NCBI GenBank assembly: GCA_016702605.1
Contig: JADJDQ010000007.1
Coordinates: 62,001 to 126,000 of the forward strand
DNA from: Candidatus Intricatilinea gracilis
Lineage (GTDB): Bacteria; Pseudomonadota; Gammaproteobacteria; Burkholderiales; Burkholderiaceae_C
Length of the DNA stretch: 64,000 bases
Direction: 5' to 3'
Shown here: positions 16,675 through 26,055 of the stretch, one piece after another
Layout: the number at the start of each line of letters is the position of its first letter
Position numbering within the stretch: the first letter of the stretch is position 1
Notes under the pieces: generated by a model
Told to the model about the DNA's origin: nothing
The model's input: only the letters and a program-made list of their open reading frames with translations
Databases searched by the model: none
Made by a program: the position numbers and the translations under genes

Positions 16675-18972
16675 ATGTCCGAGCCCATAGCCCCACCCAT
16701 ACACGAACCATTTGTCCGCAGTCTCGACGCGCTCGGGCGCTGGCGTTCTGATCTCGACGATCGTTTGCGCGATCTGTTCAGGTTCATGACCGACCACCGC
16801 CTGACCGATGAAGGTGCGGGTGAACTGGTCGACAACCTGCGTCACCGGCTCGCGGGCGAAAAGCTCGTGCTGGCTTTTGTCGCAGAGTTTTCGCGCGGCA
16901 AATCCGAGTTGATCAACGCGATCTTCTTTGCCGATGCCGGCCGGCGCATCATGCCGGCCACACCCGGACGCACCACGATGTGCCCGGTCGAGCTGGCCTG
17001 GGACGACGACGAACCCATCGGTCTGGCCTTGCTGCCGATTGAAACCCGGCTAGAAGGTGCCTCGCTGGGAGAACTGCGCAAGCAGCCGCGCGCCTGGACA
17101 CGCCAGGCCGTTACCGTAGGTGACCACGAGTCCTTCGCATCCGCACTCACCGCGGTGATGGACACCCGCCGCGCCACCATCGACGAAGCACGTGCGCTTG
17201 GTTTCTGGAGCGACGAACAACCCGGCGACAACCCGCCGATCGAGGACGACGGCCGGGTCGACGTGCCCAGATGGCGCCACGCCCTGATCAACGTGCCCCA
17301 CCCGCTGCTCAAGCGTGGTCTGGTGGTGATCGACACCCCGGGGCTCAACGCCATCGGCGCAGAACCCGAACTCACCGTCGGCCTGTTGCCCACCGCCCAT
17401 GTGGCGGTGTTCGTGCTGGGCGCCGACACCGGTGTCACCAAGTCCGACCTCGAGATCTGGCGCGACCACCTGGCGGCGCAGGCGCTCACGCGCTACGTCG
17501 TGCTCAACAAGATCGACGCCCTGGTCGACCCGCTGTCGTCGCACGAGCAGACCGAAGCGCAGATCAAGTCGCAATGTGGCCAGGTGGCGCGTACGCTCGA
17601 TCTGCCGCTCGAACGCATCTTTCCGCTGTCGGCGCGCCAGGCGCTCGAAGCCCGAGTCTCGGGCAATGCCGAACTGCTCGAAACCAGCCGATTGCTGGCA
17701 CTCGAACACGCGCTGGCCGAGCAGTTGCTGCCGCAGCGTCGGGCGGTGTTCGAGCAGCTGGCGCTACTCGCGCTGGGCAACGTCGAACACCACACCCGGC
17801 GTATGGTCACCGACCTGCGCCGCCAGGTGGCCGAGCAGACACTCGAACTGCGTGGTCTGCGTGGCAAGAACTCGAGCAAGGTGCAGTTGCTGCTGCAACG
17901 TGTGGCCAGCGAGACGGCCGAGTTCGAGCAATGCACCACTCAGCTGCAGGCGCTGCGCACGGTACATACACGTGCTCTGAAGGATGCACTCATGTGTGTG
18001 GCCGGCGAGCCGCTGCGCACCCATGTCGACGCCATGATCGGCGCTATCCGCGACTCGCTGCTCAAGCTCAATGCGCGCAAGTCGTTCAATCAGCTGTTCC
18101 TGGCGCTGCGCCAGATGCTCGACGAAGCCCAGCGCCGCAGCAGCGAGATGCGCGAGATGCTCTCGGCCAGCTACACGCGGCTGAACACCGAGTTCGGCTT
18201 CAGCCTCGTGCCGGCACCGCCGCCAGAGCTGCTGCGTTTCCGCGACGACCTGGCGCTCATCGAACGCAACTACACCCAGTACCTGGGCATCAGCCAGGCG
18301 ATGCGTCTGGCGCAGGCGCGGTTTCTCGAACAGTTCCGCCGCATGTTGATGTCGCGTCTACGCGTGGTGTTCGAAAACGCCAGCAGCGAAATCGAACTCT
18401 GGAATCGCGCCGCGTCGGCTCAGATCGATGCGCAGTTGCGCGACCGTCGACGCGCCTTCAAGCGCAGGCGCGATTCGCTCGAACGTATCCAGGCTGCGGC
18501 CGGTGAACTCGAAACCCGTTTGTCAGAACTCGACGCGACCGATCAACGCATCGACGCCACCGAGGCCGAACTGATGTCGCTGTGTGAAGCGGTACGCCGC
18601 GCCGCCCGGCGCAAGGAACTCGGCTCCGACAGTGCCCACGACGCTGGCGACGATGCGCCGGCAGCCAGCCAGTCAGATCTGGTGGTGACGCCGCTGTCGA
18701 GTTTTGCGCCGGTGACCTTCGATCCCCTGCCGCCGCTGCCTGACCTCGACCTGATGCTCGATTTCGACACGCCCGATGACGACGCACATGTCGGTGACAG
18801 CGAACCTGGCATCGACACCGCCGCCCTCGGTCAGGCGGCAGCCACCTCGGCGGCACCGGCTGATGCCGACAAGTCCGAAGCCATGGTGATCGAACTGCTG
18901 ACGCCTGCCAGTGCTGGCGACGACGCCGTGTCCAGTTTCCCGATGCCGCTCGCGATGGCGGCCCGGGCTTGA
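16675..18972 (+). CDS. Dynamin-like GTPase
   Basis: A 765-residue protein with an N-terminal dynamin-type G domain and long helical, probably coiled-coil, middle and C-terminal parts. The P-loop reads AEFSRGKS (residues 70-77): the first glycine is Ala and the residue after Ser is Glu instead of Thr. Switch threonines lie in PGRTTMCP, G3 is DTPGLNA, and G4 is LNKIDAL. The acidic C-terminal 150 residues look disordered. Bacterial dynamin-like proteins act in membrane remodelling or stress protection. The stop overlaps the mutY start (TTGA). The ATG at 16675 was preferred over 16630, which lacks conserved sequence. Confidence 0.85.
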   Translation: MSEPIAPPIHEPFVRSLDALGRWRSDLDDRLRDLFRFMTDHRLTDEGAGELVDNLRHRLAGEKLVLAFVAEFSRGKSELINAIFFADAGRRIMPATPGRTTMCPVELAWDDDEPIGLALLPIETRLEGASLGELRKQPRAWTRQAVTVGDHESFASALTAVMDTRRATIDEARALGFWSDEQPGDNPPIEDDGRVDVPRWRHALINVPHPLLKRGLVVIDTPGLNAIGAEPELTVGLLPTAHVAVFVLGADTGVTKSDLEIWRDHLAAQALTRYVVLNKIDALVDPLSSHEQTEAQIKSQCGQVARTLDLPLERIFPLSARQALEARVSGNAELLETSRLLALEHALAEQLLPQRRAVFEQLALLALGNVEHHTRRMVTDLRRQVAEQTLELRGLRGKNSSKVQLLLQRVASETAEFEQCTTQLQALRTVHTRALKDALMCVAGEPLRTHVDAMIGAIRDSLLKLNARKSFNQLFLALRQMLDEAQRRSSEMREMLSASYTRLNTEFGFSLVPAPPPELLRFRDDLALIERNYTQYLGISQAMRLAQARFLEQFRRMLMSRLRVVFENASSEIELWNRAASAQIDAQLRDRRRAFKRRRDSLERIQAAAGELETRLSELDATDQRIDATEAELMSLCEAVRRAARRKELGSDSAHDAGDDAPAASQSDLVVTPLSSFAPVTFDPLPPLPDLDLMLDFDTPDDDAHVGDSEPGIDTAALGQAAATSAAPADADKSEAMVIELLTPASAGDDAVSSFPMPLAMAARA

Positions 18973-20132
18973 GCGGAGCACTGTCGCCGCGCCACCCTCC
19001 TGAGCTGACCTCGGACCTCATAGCTCCGGCGCTGATCGCCTGGCAGCGCGAATCGGGCCGCAGCCACCTGCCGTGGCAAGCCACACGCGACCCCTACCGA
19101 GTCTGGTTGTCCGAGGTGATGCTGCAGCAGACCCAGGTCACCACGGTGCTGGGTTATTACGAGCGTTTCCTCGCGCGTTTTCCAGACGTCTCTGCCCTGG
19201 GCGTGGCAGCGCTCGACGAGGTGCTGGCGCTCTGGAGCGGGCTGGGCTACTACAGCCGGGCCCGCAACATGCATCTGTGTGCTCAGGCGGTGATCGCGCG
19301 GCACGGCGGCACCTTTCCGTGCAGTGCAGCGCAGCTCGAAACCCTGCCCGGCATCGGTCGTTCCACCGCGGCGGCCATTGCATCGTTCTGTTTCGGCGAG
19401 CGTGTCGCCATCCTCGACGGCAACGTCAAACGTGTGCTCGGTCGGGTGCTGGCCTTTGGTGATGATCTGGCCAGCAGCGCCGCCGAACGCAAGCTCTGGA
19501 CGCAGGCGCAGGCCCTGCTGCCCGAAGACAGCGCCGACATGCCCGCCTACACCCAGGGTCTGATGGATCTGGGAGCGACCCTGTGCCTGCAACGTGCACC
19601 GGCCTGCCCTCGCTGCCCGCTGAGTCAGGTGTGCCGCGCCCTCGCCGAAGGGGCACCCCTTGCTTACCCGGTCAAGACACGCAAGACCAAACGCAGCCAG
19701 CGGGAGAACTGGTGGTTGTGGCTGAAGGCCGGCGACGCCGTCTGGCTCGAACAACGTCCGACACCGGGAGTCTGGGCAGGTCTTTGGACTCTGCCGCTGT
19801 TCGACGATTCGCAGTCGCTGCTGGCCGCGGTCGACCAACTGCCGAACGACTCGGAATCGCCGGCGTTTTCAGGTGAATCGACGAGACTGCTTGTCGCCGA
19901 ATCCGATCCGGCGCGACGCAGCGCGCCCGAACTCGAACCACTGGCCGACGTGAAACACGTCCTGACGCACTTCGACTGGTTGCTTCATCCGCGCCGCCTG
20001 CGACTTCCCGACTCGGCTGTTGCCGCGCCCGCGCCCGGTGGCCGGATCGGACGCTGGGTGCGCCGTGCCGACCTGGTGGATGTGGGGCTGCCTGCGCCGC
20101 TACGCAAGTTGCTCGATACCAGCGCGGGATGA
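18969..20132 (+). CDS. mutY: A/G-specific adenine glycosylase
   Basis: A 387-residue MutY that removes adenine opposite 8-oxoguanine. It shows LPWQATRDPYRVWLSEVMLQQTQV, the helix-hairpin-helix LPGIGRSTAAAIASF, the catalytic aspartate in ILDGNVKRV, and the [4Fe-4S] cysteines in CLQRAPACPRCPLSQVC. The C-terminal NUDIX-like domain ends with KHVLTHFDWLL. The start is probably the TTG overlapping the GTPase stop; no ATG lies before the conserved core. It is convergent with the LON-domain gene. Confidence 0.93.
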   Translation: MSGALSPRHPPELTSDLIAPALIAWQRESGRSHLPWQATRDPYRVWLSEVMLQQTQVTTVLGYYERFLARFPDVSALGVAALDEVLALWSGLGYYSRARNMHLCAQAVIARHGGTFPCSAAQLETLPGIGRSTAAAIASFCFGERVAILDGNVKRVLGRVLAFGDDLASSAAERKLWTQAQALLPEDSADMPAYTQGLMDLGATLCLQRAPACPRCPLSQVCRALAEGAPLAYPVKTRKTKRSQRENWWLWLKAGDAVWLEQRPTPGVWAGLWTLPLFDDSQSLLAAVDQLPNDSESPAFSGESTRLLVAESDPARRSAPELEPLADVKHVLTHFDWLLHPRRLRLPDSAVAAPAPGGRIGRWVRRADLVDVGLPAPLRKLLDTSAG

Positions 20133-20166
20133 CTGCCAACGAGGGCGTGACCCGATGCGTCGCCGT

Positions 20167-20808
20167 TCAGGCTGCCACGATGCCCTTGCGGCGCAGGAAG
20201 TCGGCCACCAGGCGCAGCCGCGCCGCGGCGTCGGGCAACAGCATCAGCTTGAGTTTGGTCTGCGCCGGGATGGGCAGGATCTCGCACCAGCGGTTGGCCA
20301 CCCAGCCGGCGTCGTCGAAGACGAGCGGCTCGCGAAATGGCAGCCGCTCCTGCGCGGCCAGATTGGTGCAGGCCAGGCGCAGGGCGTCGACGGCGTCGGC
20401 GCAATCGGCAGGTGGTGGCTCAGTGCTGTCGTCCGGCAGCAGCTTGGCGTCGACTCGCCAGAGTCCGTTGTTGTCTTCGCGTGGCTGGCCGGCAAATTCG
20501 AACCGTGCGCCGCCCAGGCAGCTCACCTGCAGCAGACCGACCTGCGGGCTGTCGAAGTCGACGAGGCTGGCGAGGCAACCCTGCTGCGAAAACGTCACCT
20601 TGGCGCCGCTCCGGCGCACCTCGTCGCCCTGGCCCAGGGTAACGACGCCGAAGCTGGCGCCGCTGCGCAGGCAATCGGTCATCAGGTCGAGGTAACGCGC
20701 CTCGAAGATGCGCAGTGGCAACAAGCCGCCCGGGAACACCACCGTGCCGAGCGGGAACAGCGGCAGATCGTCGATCTGCGCCGGTGTGGCGGTCGCGTTC
20801 GTGCTCAC
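20167..20808 (-). CDS. LON substrate-binding-domain protein
   Basis: A 213-residue protein consisting of a stand-alone LON N-terminal (substrate-binding) domain: LPLFPLGTVVFPGGLLPLRIFEARY followed by FGVVTLGQGDEV and the C-terminal helical part. No ATPase or protease domain is attached. Proteins of this family are widespread and poorly characterised; they may bind unfolded protein or peptides. It follows rapZ on the minus strand after 73 bases. Confidence 0.9.
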   Translation of the reverse strand: MSTNATATPAQIDDLPLFPLGTVVFPGGLLPLRIFEARYLDLMTDCLRSGASFGVVTLGQGDEVRRSGAKVTFSQQGCLASLVDFDSPQVGLLQVSCLGGARFEFAGQPREDNNGLWRVDAKLLPDDSTEPPPADCADAVDALRLACTNLAAQERLPFREPLVFDDAGWVANRWCEILPIPAQTKLKLMLLPDAAARLRLVADFLRRKGIVAA

Positions 20809-20881
20809 GATCTGGTCCGATGTGTCTCGTGTGCCGTGCCGATGTGTTGCGCGCCAAGGCGTGCGCGTCGAACCGCGCGGC

Positions 20882-21814
20882 TCATGCGCCGGCGCTTTCG
20901 CGCGCTTCGAGCTCGCGGTGCCGCACCAGCACCGGCACCCGGGCGCGAAAACGTTCTGCCAACTGTTCGGCGCTGTAGACCGAGCGGTGTTGCCCGCCGG
21001 TGCAACCCACCGCCACGGTGAGATAGCTGCGCTGGTCCTGCTCGTAGGCCGGCAACCAGCGGGTCAGGAAGGCCTCGATCTGGCCCAGCATCTCGCCCAC
21101 CTCGGGCTGGCGATTCAGAAACTCGATCACGCCCGCGTCGCGCCCGGTCAGCGCCCGCAGCTCACGTTCATAGTGCGGATTGGGCAACACGCGCAAGTCG
21201 TAGACGATGTCGGCATCACGCGGCACGCCGTGCCTGAAGGCGAAGGACTCGAACACCAGCGTCAGCGAGGTCTGCGCCGCACCAGCCAGCTGGCGGATCC
21301 AGGCGCGCAGCTGCACCGGGCGCAGCTCGGAGGTGTCGATCACGGTCGAGGCTTCACGCAACTCGGCCAGCATCTCGCGTTCACGCTCGATCGCCTCGAC
21401 CAGCCGTGAGCGGCCGCTGCCGTGGTCACCCACAGCCGACAAGGGGTGGCGGCGGCGTGTCTCGGAGAATCGCCGCACCAGCGTGGCGGTGCGGGCATCC
21501 AGAAAGATCGACAGCACTCGCGTGCCGTCGCGCCGCAGATCCTGGATCAGCGGCAACAACTTGGGCAGCGAACTCGAGCTGCGCACGTCGGCCGCCACCG
21601 CCACCAGGGGTGTGCCCTGAGCGCTCTCGAGCCGAACGAACTCGGGCAGCAGATCGGGCGGCAGGTTGTCGACGCAGAAGTAGCCGGCGTCCTCGAGCGC
21701 ATTGAGCGCCACCGATTTGCCCGAGCCAGAGATGCCCGAGATCAGCACCAGGGGCGCTGCTGCATTGTTTGCCCCTGCGGGCGGGGGAGCTGTGTCGTCG
21801 TCGGGCCGTTCCAT
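20882..21814 (-). CDS. rapZ: RNase adapter RapZ / nucleotide-binding protein
   Basis: A 310-residue P-loop protein. Walker A is GISGSGKS, followed by ALNALEDAGYFCVDNLPP, the RRRHPLSA arginine-rich segment and the C-terminal GCTGGQHRSVY, all diagnostic of RapZ (YvcJ family). In enteric bacteria RapZ directs decay of the GlmZ sRNA; in betaproteobacteria the target is unknown. The ATG at 21814 precedes an Ala/Pro-rich 20-residue lead; sequence upstream of it is recN shadow. It lies 19 bases after recN. Confidence 0.93.
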   Translation of the reverse strand: MERPDDDTAPPPAGANNAAAPLVLISGISGSGKSVALNALEDAGYFCVDNLPPDLLPEFVRLESAQGTPLVAVAADVRSSSSLPKLLPLIQDLRRDGTRVLSIFLDARTATLVRRFSETRRRHPLSAVGDHGSGRSRLVEAIEREREMLAELREASTVIDTSELRPVQLRAWIRQLAGAAQTSLTLVFESFAFRHGVPRDADIVYDLRVLPNPHYERELRALTGRDAGVIEFLNRQPEVGEMLGQIEAFLTRWLPAYEQDQRSYLTVAVGCTGGQHRSVYSAEQLAERFRARVPVLVRHRELEARESAGA

Positions 21815-21833
21815 GGTGCTGCTTTCTGGTCGG

Positions 21834-23774
21834 TCAGGCGTTGTGCGCACTGTCGGGTGTGAGTTCGTCGGCTGGCGCCGGGGGCAGGTCGAGGCTGGCC
21901 TGTGTGGCCGCTGTCGATGGCACGTTGGGTGGCGCGGTGGGGCGGCGCTGGCGAGCCGCCGACGAGGGCTGCGCCCCCTCACCCGCTGACTTGCTGCCGG
22001 TGCGGATCGCCGCAGGTGCTGGCGCGCCGCGGCGTGCATCGTCCAGCAGCTCTTGTGCATGTGCCAGACCCACGGCCGAATGTTGCGCGCCGCCCAGCAT
22101 GCGTGCCAATTCGGCGACACGCGCCTGGCCATCGACGGCTTGCAGTGCGCTGATCACGCCGCCACCATTGCCGGCGCTCGCCTTGCTGACCACCACGTGG
22201 CGGTCGGCGCAAGCCGCCACCTGGGCCAGGTGGGTGACGGCCAGCACCTGGCGCGCCGCACCCAGGCGCTGCATCAGCCGTCCGACCGTGTACGCCACGG
22301 CGCCGCCGATGCCGGCGTCGACCTCGTCGAAGATCAGCGTGCCGGCCTGTGCGGCGGCGATGGCTTCGGCTGGATCGTCGGACATGGCACCTGCGCCATC
22401 CGGCGCGCTTGCCGGCACCGGCCTCGTGGCGTCGGGCGCACTGGTCGTCACGGCAATCGCCAGGGCGATACGCGAGAGTTCACCGCCTGACGCCACCTTG
22501 GCCAGCGCGCGCGGCGTGGTACCGGCATGGCCGGCCACACGTAACTCGATCTGTTCGAGTCCGTGCGCCTGCGGTTCGTCCAACGGCAGCAGCGCCACCT
22601 CGAACTGGCCGCCGGCCATGCCCAGTTCCTGCATCGCAGCCGTCACCACACCGGACAGGCGCGGCGCGGCGCGCTGGCGCTGTGCCGAGGCTTGCTGTGC
22701 CAGCGCCAGCCAGCGCTTGCGCGTGGCTTCTGCGGCAGCGAGCAGGGCGTCCAGATCGGTGGCGGCATCCAGCGCCCGCAACTGTTCGCGCCACTGCAAC
22801 AGCAGCGCCGGCAGTTCGGCCGGCTGACGGCGGAAGCGCCGCGCCAGGCCGACCCAGCTGCTCAGACGTTCGTCGAGTTCACCCAGCCGTTCGGGGTCGA
22901 GCTCGGTGCGGCGCAGCGCGGCGCTCAGGCTGTGGGCGGCGTCGCTCAGTTGCGCCTGGGCGGTAAGCAACACGGCGTAGGCGTCGGCCAGCGCCGGGTC
23001 GAAATCGGCCACGCCTTGCAGTGCCTGTGCAGCTTCTGCCGCCAGGCTGGTGGCGCTGGGTTCGGCGTCGGCGAGGGCCTGCTGGGCGCGCTGTACCGCG
23101 TCGATGATGGACTGGGCATGCGCCAGGCGCTGATGTTCGGCGTTGAGTTCGTCCCACTCGTGGTCGGCCGGGCCGAGCTTGTCGAGCTCGGCGAGTTGCC
23201 AGGCCAGGCGTTCACGCTCCTGCTCGATGTCGGCGCTGCGTGAGCGGGCGGCGTCGAGTTCGGCCAGGGCGGCGCGCCACTGGGACCAGGCAGCCGTCAT
23301 CGGTCTGGTGTCCAGGCCGGCGTAGTCGTCCAGCAGTTGGCGCACCGCAGCCGGTCGTGTCAGGCCTTGCCAGGCGTGCTGGCCGTGGATGTCGACCAGC
23401 GCTTCGGCCAGCACCTTGAGCTGCGCCGCAGTGGCCGGGCTGCCGTTGATCCAGGCGCGGCTCTTGCCTTGCGCATCGAGCGTGCGGCGCAGCAGCAGCA
23501 CGGGCTCGGCGGCGTCCAGGCCGTCGTCGTAGCCAGCCTCGGTCAGCCAGGCCAGCACGGGCGCAGCGTCGAACTCGGCGCTCACCTCCGTGCGCGGCGC
23601 GCCTTCACGCACCAGGCCGGCGTCGGCACGCCCGCCCAGCACCAGCTGCAGGGCGTCGATCAGGATGGACTTGCCCGCACCGGTCTCGCCTGTGAGTACA
23701 CAAAAGCCGGCACCGAACTCGAGGTCGAGTTCGCGGACGATGACGAAATCGCGCAGGGCGAGGCGGCGCAGCAT
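21834..23774 (-). CDS. recN: DNA repair protein RecN
   Basis: A 646-residue SMC-like ATPase for double-strand-break repair. Walker A GETGAGKSILIDALQL is near the N-terminus, a central coiled coil follows, and the signature VASGGELSRIALAIA and Walker B LIFDEVDAGIGG are near residue 500. About 30 Ala/Pro/Asp-rich residues (bases about 22344-22455) are inserted between signature and Walker B, and about 60 disordered residues extend the C-terminus; neither is usual. It follows nadK by 12 bases, probably one operon. Confidence 0.94.
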   Translation of the reverse strand: MLRRLALRDFVIVRELDLEFGAGFCVLTGETGAGKSILIDALQLVLGGRADAGLVREGAPRTEVSAEFDAAPVLAWLTEAGYDDGLDAAEPVLLLRRTLDAQGKSRAWINGSPATAAQLKVLAEALVDIHGQHAWQGLTRPAAVRQLLDDYAGLDTRPMTAAWSQWRAALAELDAARSRSADIEQERERLAWQLAELDKLGPADHEWDELNAEHQRLAHAQSIIDAVQRAQQALADAEPSATSLAAEAAQALQGVADFDPALADAYAVLLTAQAQLSDAAHSLSAALRRTELDPERLGELDERLSSWVGLARRFRRQPAELPALLLQWREQLRALDAATDLDALLAAAEATRKRWLALAQQASAQRQRAAPRLSGVVTAAMQELGMAGGQFEVALLPLDEPQAHGLEQIELRVAGHAGTTPRALAKVASGGELSRIALAIAVTTSAPDATRPVPASAPDGAGAMSDDPAEAIAAAQAGTLIFDEVDAGIGGAVAYTVGRLMQRLGAARQVLAVTHLAQVAACADRHVVVSKASAGNGGGVISALQAVDGQARVAELARMLGGAQHSAVGLAHAQELLDDARRGAPAPAAIRTGSKSAGEGAQPSSAARQRRPTAPPNVPSTAATQASLDLPPAPADELTPDSAHNA

Positions 23775-23786
23775 GGCGGGTGAGGG

Positions 23787-24734
23787 TCAGTCGATGTCAC
23801 CGACGCGCGTGAAGCCGGCGCTGCCGTCGTCTTCGTCGTCGTCGTTGTTGCTGGCGTGGGTCTCGGGCAGGCCTTCGTTCCAGTGCAGCTTGTGGCGCAG
23901 CGTGGCGTAGTAGCTCCAACCGCGCGGGTGCAGGAAGCGCACCCGGTGCTTGGAGCGCCGCACGCTGATGCGGTCGCCCGGGATCAGGCTGGCGATCGAC
24001 TGCATGTCGAAGTTGGCGCTGGGCTCGCGCCCGGTCACGATCGAGATGTTGAGCGTACCGTGGTCGGGCACGACGATCGACCGATTCGACAACATGTGCG
24101 GCGCGATCGGCACCAGCACCCAACCGGGGATGCCCGGATGCAGCAGCGGCCCGCCGGCCGACAAGGCATAGGCCGTGGAGCCGGTGGGTGTGGACAGGAT
24201 CAGCCCGTCGGCACGGAAGTTGGCGACGAACTGCTTGTCGACCTCGACACGCAACTCGACCATGCCTGCCGTGCTGCTGCGCACCACCACGTCGTTCATG
24301 GCAAAGGCAGCAAAGATCACACGCCCGTCGCGCAGCACCTGGCCTTCGATGATGGCGCGTTGCTCTTCTTCGTAGTCGCCGGCCAGCATGTCGGTCAGCA
24401 CCGAGAACATGTCGGACACCGGGATGTCGGTGATGAAGCCGAGCCTGCCCTGGTTGACGCCCACCACCGGCACGCCGTGTTGCGCGAGCTGGCGTGCGAT
24501 GCCCAGCATGGTGCCGTCGCCGCCCACCACGATGGCCAGATCACACTGGGTGCCGATTTCGTCGACGCTCAGTGACGGGTAGTCGGCCAACCCGGTGTTG
24601 AGCCAGGTCTCGGCTTCGATCGATACCTCGAGGCCGCGGCGCGTCAACATGTGCGCGATCTCCTCGAGCATCGGCCGCATGCCGCGGGCCTGGTATTTGC
24701 CTACGAGCGCGGCATGGCAAAAGCGGCTTTGCAT
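23787..24734 (-). CDS. nadK: NAD kinase
   Basis: A 315-residue ATP-NAD kinase that makes NADP. It has VVVGGDGTMLGIAR, GVNQGRLGFITDI, and the substrate-binding DGLILSTPTGSTAYALSAGGPL. The C-terminus is acidic (a DDDEDD run). The start ATG at 24734 is supported by MQSRFCHAALVGKYQARG. It is divergent from hrcA, a conserved arrangement in betaproteobacteria, and heads the nadK-recN-rapZ run. Confidence 0.95.
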   Translation of the reverse strand: MQSRFCHAALVGKYQARGMRPMLEEIAHMLTRRGLEVSIEAETWLNTGLADYPSLSVDEIGTQCDLAIVVGGDGTMLGIARQLAQHGVPVVGVNQGRLGFITDIPVSDMFSVLTDMLAGDYEEEQRAIIEGQVLRDGRVIFAAFAMNDVVVRSSTAGMVELRVEVDKQFVANFRADGLILSTPTGSTAYALSAGGPLLHPGIPGWVLVPIAPHMLSNRSIVVPDHGTLNISIVTGREPSANFDMQSIASLIPGDRISVRRSKHRVRFLHPRGWSYYATLRHKLHWNEGLPETHASNNDDDEDDGSAGFTRVGDID

Positions 24735-24875
24735 CGATAAATTACACCACAGCACCTGTCGGGTGCCGGACCCGACCCACGCCTGGATCGGTGCACGGGA
24801 TCGGGTGCTTGTCTACCCGTCGAAGGGCATCTTTCGGATCTGAGCCAGGCCTGGGCATCTGGCCGGCCTCCCCAC

Positions 24876-24908
24876 CTTGAATTGCGCGAAAAACCGCCCA
24901 CCTACAAT
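24876..24908 (+). promoter_or_regulatory. Candidate heat-shock/housekeeping promoter of hrcA
   Basis: CTTGAAT (24876-24882), then 14 bases, then CCCACCTA resembles a sigma-32 promoter (consensus CTTGAAA, 11-16 bases, CCCCATnT). Overlapping it, TACAAT (24903-24908) is a good sigma-70 -10 only seven bases before the ATG, so the hrcA mRNA may be leaderless. I see no CIRCE operator here. Confidence 0.4.
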
Positions 24909-24915
24909 CACACAC

Positions 24916-25971
24916 ATGCTGGACGACCGCGCCAAGCTGCTGCTCAAGACCCTGGTCGAACGCTACATCGCCGACGGCCAGCCAGTTGGATCACGCACGC
25001 TATCCAAGACCTCAGGGCTAGAGCTCTCGGCCGCGACCATCCGCAACGTGATGGCCGACCTCGAAGAGCTCGGCCTCATCGCCAGCCCGCACACCTCGGC
25101 CGGGCGTATCCCCACCGCCAAGGGTTACCGCGTCTTCGTCGACACGATGATCACGGCGCGCCATTTCAGCTTCGACGGTAGCGACCCCCAGCCGGGCGAC
25201 CTGCTGCTCGACCATCTGCAGCCGCTGCGCGATCAGCTGCAGCCGGATCAGCCGCAACGTGTGATTGCCCATGCAGCGCACCTGTTGTCGAGCCTGTCCA
25301 ACTTCGTGGGTGTGATCACCGCGCCGCGCAAGACGAGTGTGTTCAGGCACATGGAGTTCCTGCGCCTGGGCGAGCGGCGCGTGTTGCTCATCCTGGTCGC
25401 ACCCGACGGCGACGTGCAGAACCGCGTGCTCTACACCGCGCAGGACTACACCCAGAGTGAACTCGTCGAGGCCACCAACTACCTCAACGCGCACTACGCC
25501 GGCCTCACGCTCGAAGCCGTGCGCGAACGCCTGCTCGGCGAAGTCGACGCGCTGCGCGACGAGATTGCCGCACTCATGCAGGCCGCCGTGCAACTCGGCA
25601 GCGAGGCCGCGTTGCAGTCCGAACAGGTGGTGGTGTCGGGTGAACGCAAGCTGCTCGAGGTGCGCGACTTCGGCAGCGACATGACCTCGCTGCGCAAGAT
25701 GTTCGACCTGTTCGAACAGAAGACCCAGCTCATGCGCCTGCTCGACGGCTCGACCCGCGCCGAAGGTGTGCGCATCTACATCGGCGGCGAAAGTGGCGTC
25801 GTGCCGATCGAGGAGCTGTCGGTCGTGTCGTCGCCCTACGAGGTCGACGGCCAGGTGGTCGGCACCTTGGCCGTCATCGGCCCGACTCGTATGCCCTACG
25901 ACCGCATGATCCAGATCGTCGACATCACCTCGCGCCTGGTCAGCAATGCACTGAGCCAGCGCCAGAGCTGA
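24916..25971 (+). CDS. hrcA: Heat-inducible transcription repressor HrcA
   Basis: A 351-residue repressor of chaperone genes that binds CIRCE elements. The N-terminal winged helix has YIADGQPVGSRTLS and LSAATIRNVMADLEELGLI, followed by SPHTSAGRIPTAKGYR. The central GAF-like and C-terminal regions include IYIGGESG and GTLAVIGPTRMPYDRMI. Length is normal. It is divergent from nadK; groESL and dnaK are not in the window. Confidence 0.96.
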   Translation: MLDDRAKLLLKTLVERYIADGQPVGSRTLSKTSGLELSAATIRNVMADLEELGLIASPHTSAGRIPTAKGYRVFVDTMITARHFSFDGSDPQPGDLLLDHLQPLRDQLQPDQPQRVIAHAAHLLSSLSNFVGVITAPRKTSVFRHMEFLRLGERRVLLILVAPDGDVQNRVLYTAQDYTQSELVEATNYLNAHYAGLTLEAVRERLLGEVDALRDEIAALMQAAVQLGSEAALQSEQVVVSGERKLLEVRDFGSDMTSLRKMFDLFEQKTQLMRLLDGSTRAEGVRIYIGGESGVVPIEELSVVSSPYEVDGQVVGTLAVIGPTRMPYDRMIQIVDITSRLVSNALSQRQS

Positions 25972-26055
25972 ACCCCAGACCTCGTCGCTTGGGACGACCG
26001 CAAGACTGATCACGTGCAGGCGGCTGGTCACGCCGCCGCACCCAATGCGCAGCGC

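Noticed and set aside
24735..24915. CIRCE operator in the hrcA promoter region
   Set aside because: No TTAGCACTC-N9-GAGTGCTAA-like sequence was found between nadK and hrcA.
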